Below, piece after piece: positions 17,201-24,297 of a stretch of 64,000 nt of DNA. The translations under genes were made by a program, and so were the position numbers. The stretch's first letter is position 1. Every line of letters begins with the position of its first letter. The notes under the pieces are model-generated. The model was not told the DNA's origin, did no database searches, and was given only the letters and a program-made list of their open reading frames with translations. The stretch covers positions 62,001 to 126,000 of the forward strand of contig NZ_VSST01000089.1 in the NCBI RefSeq assembly GCF_019402665.1. Direction: 5' to 3'. Source of the DNA: Bradyrhizobium canariense. GTDB lineage: Bacteria; Pseudomonadota; Alphaproteobacteria; Rhizobiales; Xanthobacteraceae.

Positions 17201-20200
17201 CGGCACGATTCTCCGGTCTGTCGACGCGGCGGATCGAGATCGATCCACAAGTGGCGCGATTCGACATCACGCTCGAACTGGTCGAGGCCGACGGCCGTTT
17301 CACCGGCTTCTTCGAATACGCCACCGATCTGTTCGACGCGGCGACGATCGAGGGCATGGCCGCTCAGTTCAGAACCCTGCTCAAATCCGTCATCGCCGAT
17401 CCGGAGCAGCGCATCTCGCACCTGCCACTCCTGAGCGAGACCGAACGCCGGCAGCTGCTGGCGCAGGGCCGGGGCGTGCCGGCCGATTTCGCCACGCGCG
17501 GCAATTTGAGCGAAGGTTTCGACCGCCAGGTCAAGAAGACGCCGAACGCGATCGCCGTGTCGGACGGCCGCACATCCGTGAGCTACCGCGAGCTGGCGCG
17601 CCGCAGCCAGGCGGTCGCGCGCTGGCTCACCCTCGAAGGCGTCGGCGCCGAGACCGTGGTCGCCTTGCTTGCAGATCGCGGGGCCGACCTGCTCGCCGCG
17701 ATGATCGCCGTGCAACGCGTGGGCGCCGCCTTCCTCAATCTCGATCCCGACCAGCCGCCGGCACGGCTCGCAACCATCCTCGGATCGAGCGGCGCCCGCA
17801 TGCTGCTGACCGGACGGTCGCAGTCGTCCATGGCGGAGGGGCTGCTCGAACCGCTGGTCGAGCGCCTTCAGGTGGCCGAGCTCGAGGACGCGATCGCGCC
17901 GGCGTCGACCAAGCCGGCCCGTGCAACGCGGCGCGCGGCTTCGAGCCTTGCCTATCTCATCTACACTTCCGGGTCATCCGGCGCGCCGAAGGGCGTCATG
18001 ATCGAGCAGCGCGGGCTTTCGAACCATCTGGCCTCGCTCATCTCCGAGCTGAAACTCACGTCCCGGGACGTGATCGCGCAGACCGCGCCGCAGAGTTTTG
18101 TCATCTCGGTGTGGCAGTTCCTCGCGGGGCCCATGGTCGGTGCGCGGGTCCATGTGTGCGGTACCGCGATCGTGCAGGACCCGATTTTGCTCGCGCGCGA
18201 GATCGAGCGCGAGGGCATCACGGTGCTCGAGATCGTCCCATCGCTGCTGCGTGTGATCCTCGATCGCATGGACGAGGCACAGGTCCGACGCGCCTTTGCG
18301 AGGCTGCGCCTTCTGATCTCGACGGGCGAACCGCTGCCCGTCGATCTCTGCAAGGCCTGGTTCGCCCGCTGTCCGAAAGTGCCGCTGATCAACGCCTATG
18401 GTGCCTCGGAATGTTCCGACGACGTCTCGCTGCATCGCCTGACCAGGGCACCGACGACCCGGACGGGCAACGTCCCGGTCGGCGCGCCGCTGCCGAATAC
18501 CCAGCTCTACGTGCTCGACGCAAGCCTGCAGCCGCAGCCGGTCGGCGTGACCGGCGAGCTCTGCATCGGTGGCGCCGGTGTAGGCCGCGGCTATGTCAAC
18601 GACCCCGCGCAGAACCGGCAGCGCTTCCTGCCCGATCCGTTCTCGCGCAAAGCAAGCAGCCGGCTGTACCGGACCGGCGATCTCGCCCGCCGCCGCGCCG
18701 ACGGAACGATCGAATGCCTCGGTCGCGCCGACCATCAGGTCAAGGTTCGCGGCTACCGTATCGAGCTCAAGGAGATCGAGAACGCGCTTGCCGACCATCC
18801 CAGTGTGCGCGCCGGCATCGTCGAGCCGCGCCGCGAAGCAACCGGCGATGTCAGGCTGATTGCCCATATCGTCGCAAGATCGGGCAGCCGGAGCAGCGCC
18901 AGCGAGCTGCGCGACTTCCTGCAGAGCCGGCTGCCGGGCCATGCCATCCCCTCCGCGTTCCTGTTCCTGGATCAGGTGCCGCTCAATGCCCATGGCAAGA
19001 TCGACCGCACCGCGCTGCTGGCGCCGGCGCAGCAGGAAACGTCCGGACCGGATGCGGCCGTGCCGGCGCGGCGCTTCACCGAAAAGGTGCTGTCCGACAT
19101 CTGGATCGACCTGCTGAAGATCGAGAGCCTCGGCGTCACCGATAATTTCTTCGACCTCGGCGGTCATTCGCTGCTGGCGGGCCAGGCGATGGCGCGCATC
19201 GCTCGGGCGCTCGGCGTGTCGCTGCCGATCAAGACCATCTTCGAGGCACCGACGATCGACGAGCTTGCCCGGCGGGTCGACGAGGCCGTGGCGGCAAAGC
19301 CGCGCAAGCCGGCCGCAAGTTTCGCAAGGCTGGCTACAGCGAGCCTGGCCGAAGGCAGCCCTCCCACGCTCTCGATCGCGCAGGACCAAATGCTGCGGAT
19401 CGAGCAGAATCTTTCGGGTTTGCCGCTGTTCAACCTGCCTTTCGCCTTCCGTCTCCAGGGGCCGCTCAATCTGGCCGCCCTGGCGCAGACGATCGACGAC
19501 ATCGTGCGCCGGCACGAATCGCTGCGGACCCATTTCGGCTGGAGCGGCGGGGAGCCCGTCAGCCACGTCGCCGCGCCCGGCGCCCTCGGCCGTGTCATGA
19601 GTGTCGAGACGATCGGCGACGGTCAGCCCCACAACAACAAGCGGCGCAAGGCGCTGGAGCTCCGCAAGATCGATCTCCTGATCGAACAGGAGACCTATGT
19701 CCCGATCGACACCACGCGCGCGCCGCTGCTGCGCGCCCGGCTGTTGCGGCTCCACGATGACGATCACGTCTTGCTGCTGACGCTGCACCACGCCGTCGTG
19801 GATGGCTGGTCGATCGGCGTGCTGTTCGAGGAATTATCCAACCGTTATGCGGCGCTGGCCGGATACCCATCGGTGCCGCTGCCGAAACCGCCGCCGGCCT
19901 TTTCGGATGTAGCGCGCTGGCAGCGCTGGTGGTGCGGCACCGATGCCGCCCGCCATCAGGCGGCCGACTGGACGGAGAATTTGCGCGGGGCGCCTCCCCT
20001 CTTCGAGGGCGGATCAAGTCCGGGCCCGTCCAGGGGGCACCATCTCGTCAGCCTGGATCGTGAGCTGATCGGCCGGCTCGCGGCTTTCGCCGGCCAGCAC
20101 AATTGCACGCTGTTCATGTGTCTGCTGACCGGCTTGAAAGCCGTGCTGCTGGCGCGGACCGGCCGCCACGACATCTCGATCGCCACCGCCATGGCCAATC

Positions 20201-20709
20201 GCGCCCAGCCGGACACCGACCGGATCGTCGGTCCGTTCGAGAACACGGTGATCGTTCGCACCAAAATCACGCCGGAGCTGTCGTTCGTGCAGGCCGTGGT
20301 CCGGGTCCGCCAGAGCGTGCTTGACGCGCATGCGCGCCAGGAGCTGCCGTTCAACATCCTGGCCGACCATCTGGAGCAGGAGGGGGTCAATCCAGCCTCG
20401 CTGCTCCAGGTCTATTTCACCCTGCAAAATCCGCTGCGCCAGCCGCTCGATTTGCCTGATCTCACGACAGGATCGATCGGCAACATCGCCCGCGAAGGCC
20501 AGCCGGTGCTGCCGATCGACCAGACCTGGCTGTCGCTGATGCTCAAGGAGCGGCCGACGGGAATCACCGGTTCATGCAACTACAAGAGCGAGCTGCTCGA
20601 CCGCGCTACGGTCGGCCAGTGGATGGAGTATCTCGTCGCGCTGCTCGGGGCGGCCCTCGCCCAACCCAACGCACCACTCGGCCGATTGCTCAATCGCAGG
20701 GCGGCATGA
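14251..20709 (+). CDS. Non-ribosomal peptide synthetase, A-T-C-A-T-C, no thioesterase
   Basis: 2152 residues from a TTG at 14251 behind AAAAGGGA. Order: A1 (about 20-530; LLTSGTAARPKMVPLTHRN at 184, TGDLGYLD, GGQKISPLEVED); T1 with GADSLAV, Ser570; C1 (about 628-1060) with HHLVTDG, His759-His760-Asp764; A2 (about 1085-1590) with YTSGSSGAPKG; T2 with GGHSLLAG, Ser1640; C2 (about 1705-2140) with HHAVVDG, His1846-His1847-Asp1851. A1 lacks amino-acid A-domain motifs; LPLFHAHGL and TWYTAVPTIHRALL recall oxalate-CoA ligases, so it may load a small acid. In A2 the Asp that normally holds the alpha-amine is Val1284 (SFVISVWQ). No epimerase, thioesterase or reductase follows C2; release may be by condensation with a free amine. 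Product unknown. Confidence 0.9.
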   Translation: MSDATRPAPQELAGTTAETEIFADIGGLLDFHARKTPAAPALLAPGRPVLNYGGIGARTQDLVRTLRGFGIAPADRIAVALPRGADSALALIAVASSCACVPVNPDLTADELQRYFSELKLTALVTRADTNSAARDVAKALDIAMIDFVPGAQDDLGGCTFVGPAVGPASSSGASRGDDDAFILLTSGTAARPKMVPLTHRNVCLSAYNAGHVLSLASHDRLLNVLPLFHAHGLISGLLTALAAGSSVICTEDFDAASFFGWMRQLQPTWYTAVPTIHRALLTAAEADPDLARSSSLRVIRSASASLAPAILDGLEATFGVPVLETYGMTEAASQIAANPFELRKVGSVGRAAGPEIAIMDETGRALASGEHGEIMLRGPNMSHGYYNDEAATQAAFRNGWFRTGDLGYLDADGYLFIVGRIKDVINRGGQKISPLEVEDVLLSHPAVLEAGVFAVPHPKLGENVAAIVVLRPNSEATSDQLRQFARKRLAAYKVPSLIRSVATLPKGASGKVKRNALAELIATMGGGEEEEARLPRNALETELAGIWANLLELPQVGGDQDVFALGADSLAVTQMRSRLRERFNVDFSFEDVFDCATPAALAARIETAATHRETMLPAWRQAGEADAPLSFQQQRMYVLSRLDPTRYNYNVVEVALLKGGLDVAALSASLAAVSARHEALRSVIIEREGEPVQLVLQSPPQFERIKLKPCPADKRAAVVRREALRLAQHPFDLAHEAPLKVTLLSFDKSSHALVVNVHHLVTDGWSQRLFWEELAAHYSAARKNDVATLPAPAFQYRDFALWQQSWAKTPAAKEQLDYWRTQLDGVTTLPLRTDRPRPEVWSGHGARHYLEFSKTLSADLRALSQNQGVTPFMTLLAMFQCLLFRHTGHEDVATGSLIANRNQIESERLIGLFANSLILRNDFGGDPSFGDMLRRVRQVTLDAYRNQDLPIEEVLRALQIARRSDGNPLFRIMFILQNASIEAARFSGLSTRRIEIDPQVARFDITLELVEADGRFTGFFEYATDLFDAATIEGMAAQFRTLLKSVIADPEQRISHLPLLSETERRQLLAQGRGVPADFATRGNLSEGFDRQVKKTPNAIAVSDGRTSVSYRELARRSQAVARWLTLEGVGAETVVALLADRGADLLAAMIAVQRVGAAFLNLDPDQPPARLATILGSSGARMLLTGRSQSSMAEGLLEPLVERLQVAELEDAIAPASTKPARATRRAASSLAYLIYTSGSSGAPKGVMIEQRGLSNHLASLISELKLTSRDVIAQTAPQSFVISVWQFLAGPMVGARVHVCGTAIVQDPILLAREIEREGITVLEIVPSLLRVILDRMDEAQVRRAFARLRLLISTGEPLPVDLCKAWFARCPKVPLINAYGASECSDDVSLHRLTRAPTTRTGNVPVGAPLPNTQLYVLDASLQPQPVGVTGELCIGGAGVGRGYVNDPAQNRQRFLPDPFSRKASSRLYRTGDLARRRADGTIECLGRADHQVKVRGYRIELKEIENALADHPSVRAGIVEPRREATGDVRLIAHIVARSGSRSSASELRDFLQSRLPGHAIPSAFLFLDQVPLNAHGKIDRTALLAPAQQETSGPDAAVPARRFTEKVLSDIWIDLLKIESLGVTDNFFDLGGHSLLAGQAMARIARALGVSLPIKTIFEAPTIDELARRVDEAVAAKPRKPAASFARLATASLAEGSPPTLSIAQDQMLRIEQNLSGLPLFNLPFAFRLQGPLNLAALAQTIDDIVRRHESLRTHFGWSGGEPVSHVAAPGALGRVMSVETIGDGQPHNNKRRKALELRKIDLLIEQETYVPIDTTRAPLLRARLLRLHDDDHVLLLTLHHAVVDGWSIGVLFEELSNRYAALAGYPSVPLPKPPPAFSDVARWQRWWCGTDAARHQAADWTENLRGAPPLFEGGSSPGPSRGHHLVSLDRELIGRLAAFAGQHNCTLFMCLLTGLKAVLLARTGRHDISIATAMANRAQPDTDRIVGPFENTVIVRTKITPELSFVQAVVRVRQSVLDAHARQELPFNILADHLEQEGVNPASLLQVYFTLQNPLRQPLDLPDLTTGSIGNIAREGQPVLPIDQTWLSLMLKERPTGITGSCNYKSELLDRATVGQWMEYLVALLGAALAQPNAPLGRLLNRRAA

Positions 20710-20850
20710 CCGGCCGTACAGCACGGGCGAATACGGGGTCACCCGTCAAAGCTGTGAATGACCAAGTTGCATCTTGATTATTTGGCGCCATCGCGCAAGA
20801 TTATTCTCGCGTTTTGATTTGGACGATTATTTTCAACCGGGGAGTTCGTT
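20710..20850 (+). promoter_or_regulatory. Region between NRPS and 57-aa gene: small dyad and three GATTATT copies
   Basis: 141 bp. ACGGG-GTCA-CCCGT (20733-20746) is a short perfect hairpin 24 bp after the NRPS stop. GATTATT then occurs three times, at 20776, 20799 and 20825, in an AT-rich tract unlike the GC-rich surroundings. A promoter or regulator-binding array for the small gene is likely, but no clean -35/-10 pair was found. Confidence 0.4.
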
Positions 20851-21024
20851 ATGGGTTTCATCAAATTTACCAAGGGCACCTCGTTGAGTGACAAGGACCG
20901 CAAGGCCCTGCAGAAGTTGCTCGGTGCCGAGAAGAAGAAGCTGCAGTCCGCGCTGAAGGACGTCGACGCCAGCATTTCGATGCTGGGCGGCTCCAAGAAG
21001 TCCAAGAAGAAGAAGAAGACGTAA
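20851..21024 (+). CDS. 57-residue lysine-rich small protein in the NRPS locus
   Basis: ATG at 20851 is preceded by GGGGAG with 6-bp spacing, a strong ribosome site, and the frame ends at TAA 21022-21024. Of 57 residues, 16 are Lys. It starts MGFIKFTKGTSLSDKDRKAL, continues as a likely amphipathic helix (residues about 12-45, with KKKLQSALKDVDASISML), has a Gly-Gly turn at 46-47, and ends KKSKKKKKT. There is no signal peptide or cysteine, and it is not MbtH-like. I do not recognise the family. Its place between an NRPS and its phosphopantetheinyl transferase suggests a linked role, for example nucleic-acid or polyanion binding, or serving as an amine acceptor; these are guesses. Confidence 0.72.
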   Translation: MGFIKFTKGTSLSDKDRKALQKLLGAEKKKLQSALKDVDASISMLGGSKKSKKKKKT

Positions 21025-21057
21025 GACTCGTCGGCCGGGACGCCGCACGAATCTTCA

Positions 21058-21084
21058 GGCTTCAGTTTTCGGGCTTCAGTTTTC
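21058..21084. repeat. Direct repeat GGCTTCAGTTTTC x2
   Basis: The 13-mer GGCTTCAGTTTTC occurs at 21058-21070 and 21072-21084, a 14-bp period. It lies just after the 57-residue gene, in the leader of the phosphopantetheinyl transferase gene. Confidence 0.8.
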
Positions 21085-21171
21085 AGATTTGGCCGCTCGC
21101 CTGTCGAGTTGGGGTCTCGCACAAGCTTGCGCCCGTAAACCGGCCAGCAATCGACAAGGATTCGCCGGAGT

Positions 21172-21190
21172 GGACCGCTAGAAGCGGTCC
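21172..21190. promoter_or_regulatory. Perfect 8-bp stem hairpin (GGACCGCT-AGA-AGCGGTCC)
   Basis: GGACCGCT (21172-21179), loop AGA, AGCGGTCC (21183-21190). It ends directly at a tandem 15-bp repeat and lies 80 bp before the phosphopantetheinyl transferase start. There is no T-tract, so it may be a transcript-stabilising or translation-control element, a weak terminator for the small gene, or an operator. Confidence 0.55.
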
Positions 21191-21220
21191 GCTCAGTTGA
21201 TTCTTGCTCAGTTGATTCTT
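21191..21220. repeat. Perfect tandem duplication of a 15-bp unit
   Basis: GCTCAGTTGATTCTT occurs twice without a gap, at 21191-21205 and 21206-21220, immediately downstream of the hairpin at 21172-21190. Exact tandem repeats of this kind usually reflect recent slippage or a spaced binding site. Confidence 0.85.
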
Positions 21221-21269
21221 CCGTCATGGCAGGGGATTTGGCCCCGGCCTGACGCCATGGGCCCAATTG

Positions 21270-22001
21270 ATGGCAGACGACAGAATTGAACTGTTTGTCG
21301 GACTGATCGAGACTTTTGACGCGCCGGATGCGGTTGATACGTGCCGGCGCCTGCTCTCGGTCGACGAACGGGTACGAGCCGACCGCTTCGTGTTCGAGCG
21401 GCACCAGCGACAGTATATTTTCGCGCACGCGATGTTGCGCCTTGCGCTCTCCCACGTCGCACCTGAGGTCGCACCGACCGACTGGTCATTTGCGGCCGGG
21501 CGTTACGGGCGGCCGTTTGTCGCATCGCCCAAGACCTCGAGCACGCTGCATTTCAGCCTGTCGCACGCCGACGGCTGCGTCGCCTGCGTCGTGTCAGGGC
21601 ATGAGACCGTCGGCGTCGACGTCGAGACCGTGTCGCGTCGGGTGGCGCCGCTGTCGACCGCGCTTCGGTTCTTCGCGCCGGAAGAGGTCGAAGCGCTGCG
21701 CGGGCTGCCGGAGCCCGCCGCGACCGAGCGCTTCTTCGACTACTGGACGCTGAAAGAAGCCTATCTGAAGGCCAGAGGTTTCGGCCTCAATTTGCCGCTC
21801 GACGCCTTCGCCATGCAGGTATCTCGCGAGGCCATCGAGATCAGCTTCAAGCCCGATATCGCCGACGATCCGCAAGGGTGGCGATTCCAGCTGATCTCGC
21901 CGTCGCCCTCGCATCGTCTCGCGATCGCCGACGGCTCCCGCGCCAGCGGCGGCCTTCCCATCACGCGCAATGCGTGGCCGCTGCAGGAGGCAGCTGAATG
22001 A
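21270..22001 (+). CDS. 4'-phosphopantetheinyl transferase, Sfp/Gsp type
   Basis: 243 residues. It transfers phosphopantetheine from CoA to the Ser of carrier domains, here most likely Ser570 and Ser1640 of the NRPS. Both family motifs are present: GVDVE (115-119, with metal ligands Asp117 and Glu119) and FFDYWTLKEAYLKARG (Lys162, Glu163, Lys167). The N-terminal half has the expected LHFSLSHADGCV (CoA-binding His). The ATG at 21270 is preferred; a TTG directly before it is in frame. Its stop overlaps the start of the monooxygenase gene (ATGA), so the two are translationally coupled. At 243 residues it is of usual Sfp length. Confidence 0.92.
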   Translation: MADDRIELFVGLIETFDAPDAVDTCRRLLSVDERVRADRFVFERHQRQYIFAHAMLRLALSHVAPEVAPTDWSFAAGRYGRPFVASPKTSSTLHFSLSHADGCVACVVSGHETVGVDVETVSRRVAPLSTALRFFAPEEVEALRGLPEPAATERFFDYWTLKEAYLKARGFGLNLPLDAFAMQVSREAIEISFKPDIADDPQGWRFQLISPSPSHRLAIADGSRASGGLPITRNAWPLQEAAE

Positions 22002-22975
22002 CGCCGCGGCTGCGTGTCTTTCCCGCGATTTCGCGCAACCGCGACCCAAAGAAATATGTCGGTGAGTTGATGCGAGTGGCGCAGTTCGCCGACCGCAACG
22101 GCTTCGAAGGCATCCTGCTGTTCGAAGGCAACGACGTGTTCGTCGAGCCCTGGGCGATGGCCCAGCACATCATCGGCGAGACGACCCGGTCCTCGCCGCT
22201 GATCGCGGTCAATCCGGTCTATATGCACCCGTTCACGGCGGCAAAATTCGTCTCGTCGTTTGCGCAACTCCACGGCCGCAAGGTCTATCTCAACATGATC
22301 ACGGGGACGGCGGTCAGCGATCTGCAGGGGCTGGGCGACGAGCAGTCCCATGCCGACCGCTATGTCCGGCTCGGCGAATTCGTTGCGCTGATGCGCCAGT
22401 TGCTGGCAAGCCCGCGGCCGGTCACTTTCGAGGGCCGGTTCTACCGCGCCAGCAACCTGCAACTGCGGCCGCGCCTGCCGCCGGAGCTGATGCCGGAATT
22501 TCTGGTCGCGGGCCAGTCCGAGCCGGCACAGCGCGCCGCAAAGGAGACCGGCTGCATCAAGATGCAGATGCTGCCGCCCGATCTCGACCGCGGCCTCGAC
22601 GCGCCGGGCGTGAATTTTGGAATCTTCGCCCGCGAGGGACGCGACGAGGCACGGCAAGCGGCAAAGGCGCGTTTCCGCGATAATGCCGACGATCGCGAGC
22701 TGCTCGTGCTCACCGTGGAGAACAGCGATTCCGTGTGGAAACGGCGCCTCTACGAAGGCCAGAGCGGCGAGTTCGCGGACAATGGCTATTGGCTGCTGCC
22801 GTTCCTGACCTTCCAGGCCGACTGCCCCTACCTCGTCGGCAGCTACGCGGAGATCGGCGCGAAGCTGAAGGAGTTTGCCGCGAAGGGGCTGACCACGATC
22901 ATGCTCGACATGGTCGCAGACGAGACCGAGATGCAGCACGTCTGCAAGGCGCTCGCGGCAAGCGGGATGTTTTGA
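21998..22975 (+). CDS. Luciferase-like (LLM) flavin-dependent monooxygenase
   Basis: 325-residue FMN-dependent oxidoreductase of the bacterial luciferase/SsuD fold. Seen: ISRNRDPKKYVGELMRVAQFADRNGFEG at the start (first beta-alpha unit; quoted in part), FVSSFAQLHGRKVYLNMITG, RYVRLGEFVALMRQLL, and EFLVAGQSEPAQRAAKETG, typical of the alkanesulfonate monooxygenase branch. Its ATG overlaps the PPTase stop by 4 bp. Coupling with an Sfp-type PPTase and the NRPS upstream suggests that it oxidises the peptide or a carrier-bound intermediate rather than sulfonates, since no sulfonate transporter is near. The reaction is not predictable in detail. Confidence 0.88.
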   Translation: MTPRLRVFPAISRNRDPKKYVGELMRVAQFADRNGFEGILLFEGNDVFVEPWAMAQHIIGETTRSSPLIAVNPVYMHPFTAAKFVSSFAQLHGRKVYLNMITGTAVSDLQGLGDEQSHADRYVRLGEFVALMRQLLASPRPVTFEGRFYRASNLQLRPRLPPELMPEFLVAGQSEPAQRAAKETGCIKMQMLPPDLDRGLDAPGVNFGIFAREGRDEARQAAKARFRDNADDRELLVLTVENSDSVWKRRLYEGQSGEFADNGYWLLPFLTFQADCPYLVGSYAEIGAKLKEFAAKGLTTIMLDMVADETEMQHVCKALAASGMF

Positions 22976-22997
22976 GATCGAATTATCAAGGAAGTGC

Positions 22998-23140
22998 CTC
23001 TTCTCCCTCTCCCCGTTCTTACGGGGAGAGGGTCGGGGTGAGGGGCTCTCTCTGCGGGCGAGATATGCCAGAGACCTGTACCCCCTCACCCGGAATTTGC
23101 TCGCGCAAATTCCGACCTCTCCCCGCAAGCGGGGAGAGGT
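22998..23140. repeat. Intergenic repeat with CTCTCCCCG/CGGGGAGAG stems
   Basis: Two hairpins, CCTCTCCCCGT with ACGGGGAGAGG (about 23006-23031) and CCTCTCCCCGC with GCGGGGAGAGG (23116-23139), enclose a spacer. Another copy of the same family lies at 29778-29937. Here it fills the gap between the convergent monooxygenase and deacetylase genes and could end both transcripts. Confidence 0.8.
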
Positions 23141-23145
23141 AAACT

Positions 23146-24171
23146 TCACCGCGCCTCTTCGAATCCGGCCAGCACGGAAGTCAGGTTCGCGCCGAGGATA
23201 TCCGAGAGATAGCCGCCCTCCTGCACGAACACGGTCGGCAGGCCCATCTTTGCGATGGCCTGGCCGATGCGGCGAAAGCCGGGCGTGGTGACGGCGAGAC
23301 CCTTCAGCGGATCGTGCTCGGAGGCGTCGAGGCCGAGCGCGATGACGAGAGCACCGGGCGCGAAGGACTCGATTGCCCTGCGCGCAACGTCCATCGCCTG
23401 CATGTAGCCGTCATCGCCGGTACCGATCGCCAGGGGAATGTTGAGATTTGTGCCGAGGCCGGGACCTTCGCCGCGCTCATGCGCGTAGCCCCACACGTAA
23501 GGATAATATGCGACGGGATCGGCATGGATCGAGACCGTGTAGACGTCCGGCCGCGCGTAAAAGATTCCTTGCGTGCCGTTGCCGTGATGGACGTCGACGT
23601 CGAGGATCACGACGCGCTCGTGCTTCTGCCGCAGATGCGCCGCCGCGATCGCGCTGTTGTTGAGGAAGCAGAAGCCGCCGGCCATGTCGCGATAGGCGTG
23701 ATGACCGGGCGGACGGCAGAGCGCATAGGTCGCGTCCTCGCCGTCCATCACCATCTGTGCCGCGGTGACCGCGACGTCGGTCGCGGCGCAGGCCGCAGCC
23801 CAGGTGCCCGGGCCGATCGGCGCCGCGGTGTCGGCGGTGTGCCAGCCGAGCTTGCCGGTGATATGGGTGGGATAAGTCGCGGCATGGCGCACCGGATGGA
23901 TGTTGCCGATCATCTCCGGGCCGGAATCGCCGAGCGCGGTCCATTCCTCCCAGGCCTCGCTCAGGAACGACAGATATTCCGGACTATGGATGCGCGCACG
24001 CGGCCCCTGCCCGAATGTGGTTGGCTCGACCAGTTGGTGCTTGCCGTCCTTGAGCCCTTTGAGCAGGCGGTCGGCACGTTCGGGCTGCTCGGTGGTGCGC
24101 TTGACCACACCGCGAACCAGGAAGAATTGCGGATCGTGGCTGCGATGCAGCTCGGTATGGACGGCTTTCAC
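23146..24171 (-). CDS. Histone-deacetylase superfamily protein, acetylpolyamine amidohydrolase-like
   Basis: 341 residues from a GTG at 24171 (MKAVHTELHRSHDPQFF) with GGAG 7-8 bp upstream; the frame could extend 11 codons to another GTG. Zinc-dependent deacylase features are complete: RPPGHHAYRDMAGGFCFLNN (the tandem His pair), VVILDVDVHHGNGTQ (zinc ligands Asp and His), and LDASEHDPLKGLAVT with the third ligand Asp. The N-terminal region and HDP insert fit the class II acetylpolyamine amidohydrolases (AphA), which deacetylate acetylputrescine or acetylspermidine. Acetoin utilisation proteins are the main alternative. Several amine-catabolism genes lie downstream in the window. Confidence 0.87.
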   Translation of the reverse strand: MKAVHTELHRSHDPQFFLVRGVVKRTTEQPERADRLLKGLKDGKHQLVEPTTFGQGPRARIHSPEYLSFLSEAWEEWTALGDSGPEMIGNIHPVRHAATYPTHITGKLGWHTADTAAPIGPGTWAAACAATDVAVTAAQMVMDGEDATYALCRPPGHHAYRDMAGGFCFLNNSAIAAAHLRQKHERVVILDVDVHHGNGTQGIFYARPDVYTVSIHADPVAYYPYVWGYAHERGEGPGLGTNLNIPLAIGTGDDGYMQAMDVARRAIESFAPGALVIALGLDASEHDPLKGLAVTTPGFRRIGQAIAKMGLPTVFVQEGGYLSDILGANLTSVLAGFEEAR

Positions 24172-24297
24172 TCGAACACTCCGTGGTCGCTTTGAGGGTG
24201 CCACAGATGTCTAAATCCCCGCGGCGGCGAGATGCAAGCAAGAAGAATGCCGTCCCTTTCGCACCGCCCTGCGCCTGAAGCAGATCGCTCGTGAAGC

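Noticed and set aside
14965-17715. 916-codon minus-strand frame
   Set aside because: Antisense to the NRPS; no motif, biased composition.
20778-21455. 225-codon minus-strand frame
   Set aside because: Lies antisense to the 57-aa gene and the PPTase start; contains a poly-Phe run that is the complement of the poly-Lys codons.
22998-23140. CRISPR-like repeated stems
   Set aside because: Only two unequal hairpins with a single spacer, and the same unit recurs singly elsewhere; it is an intergenic palindromic repeat.
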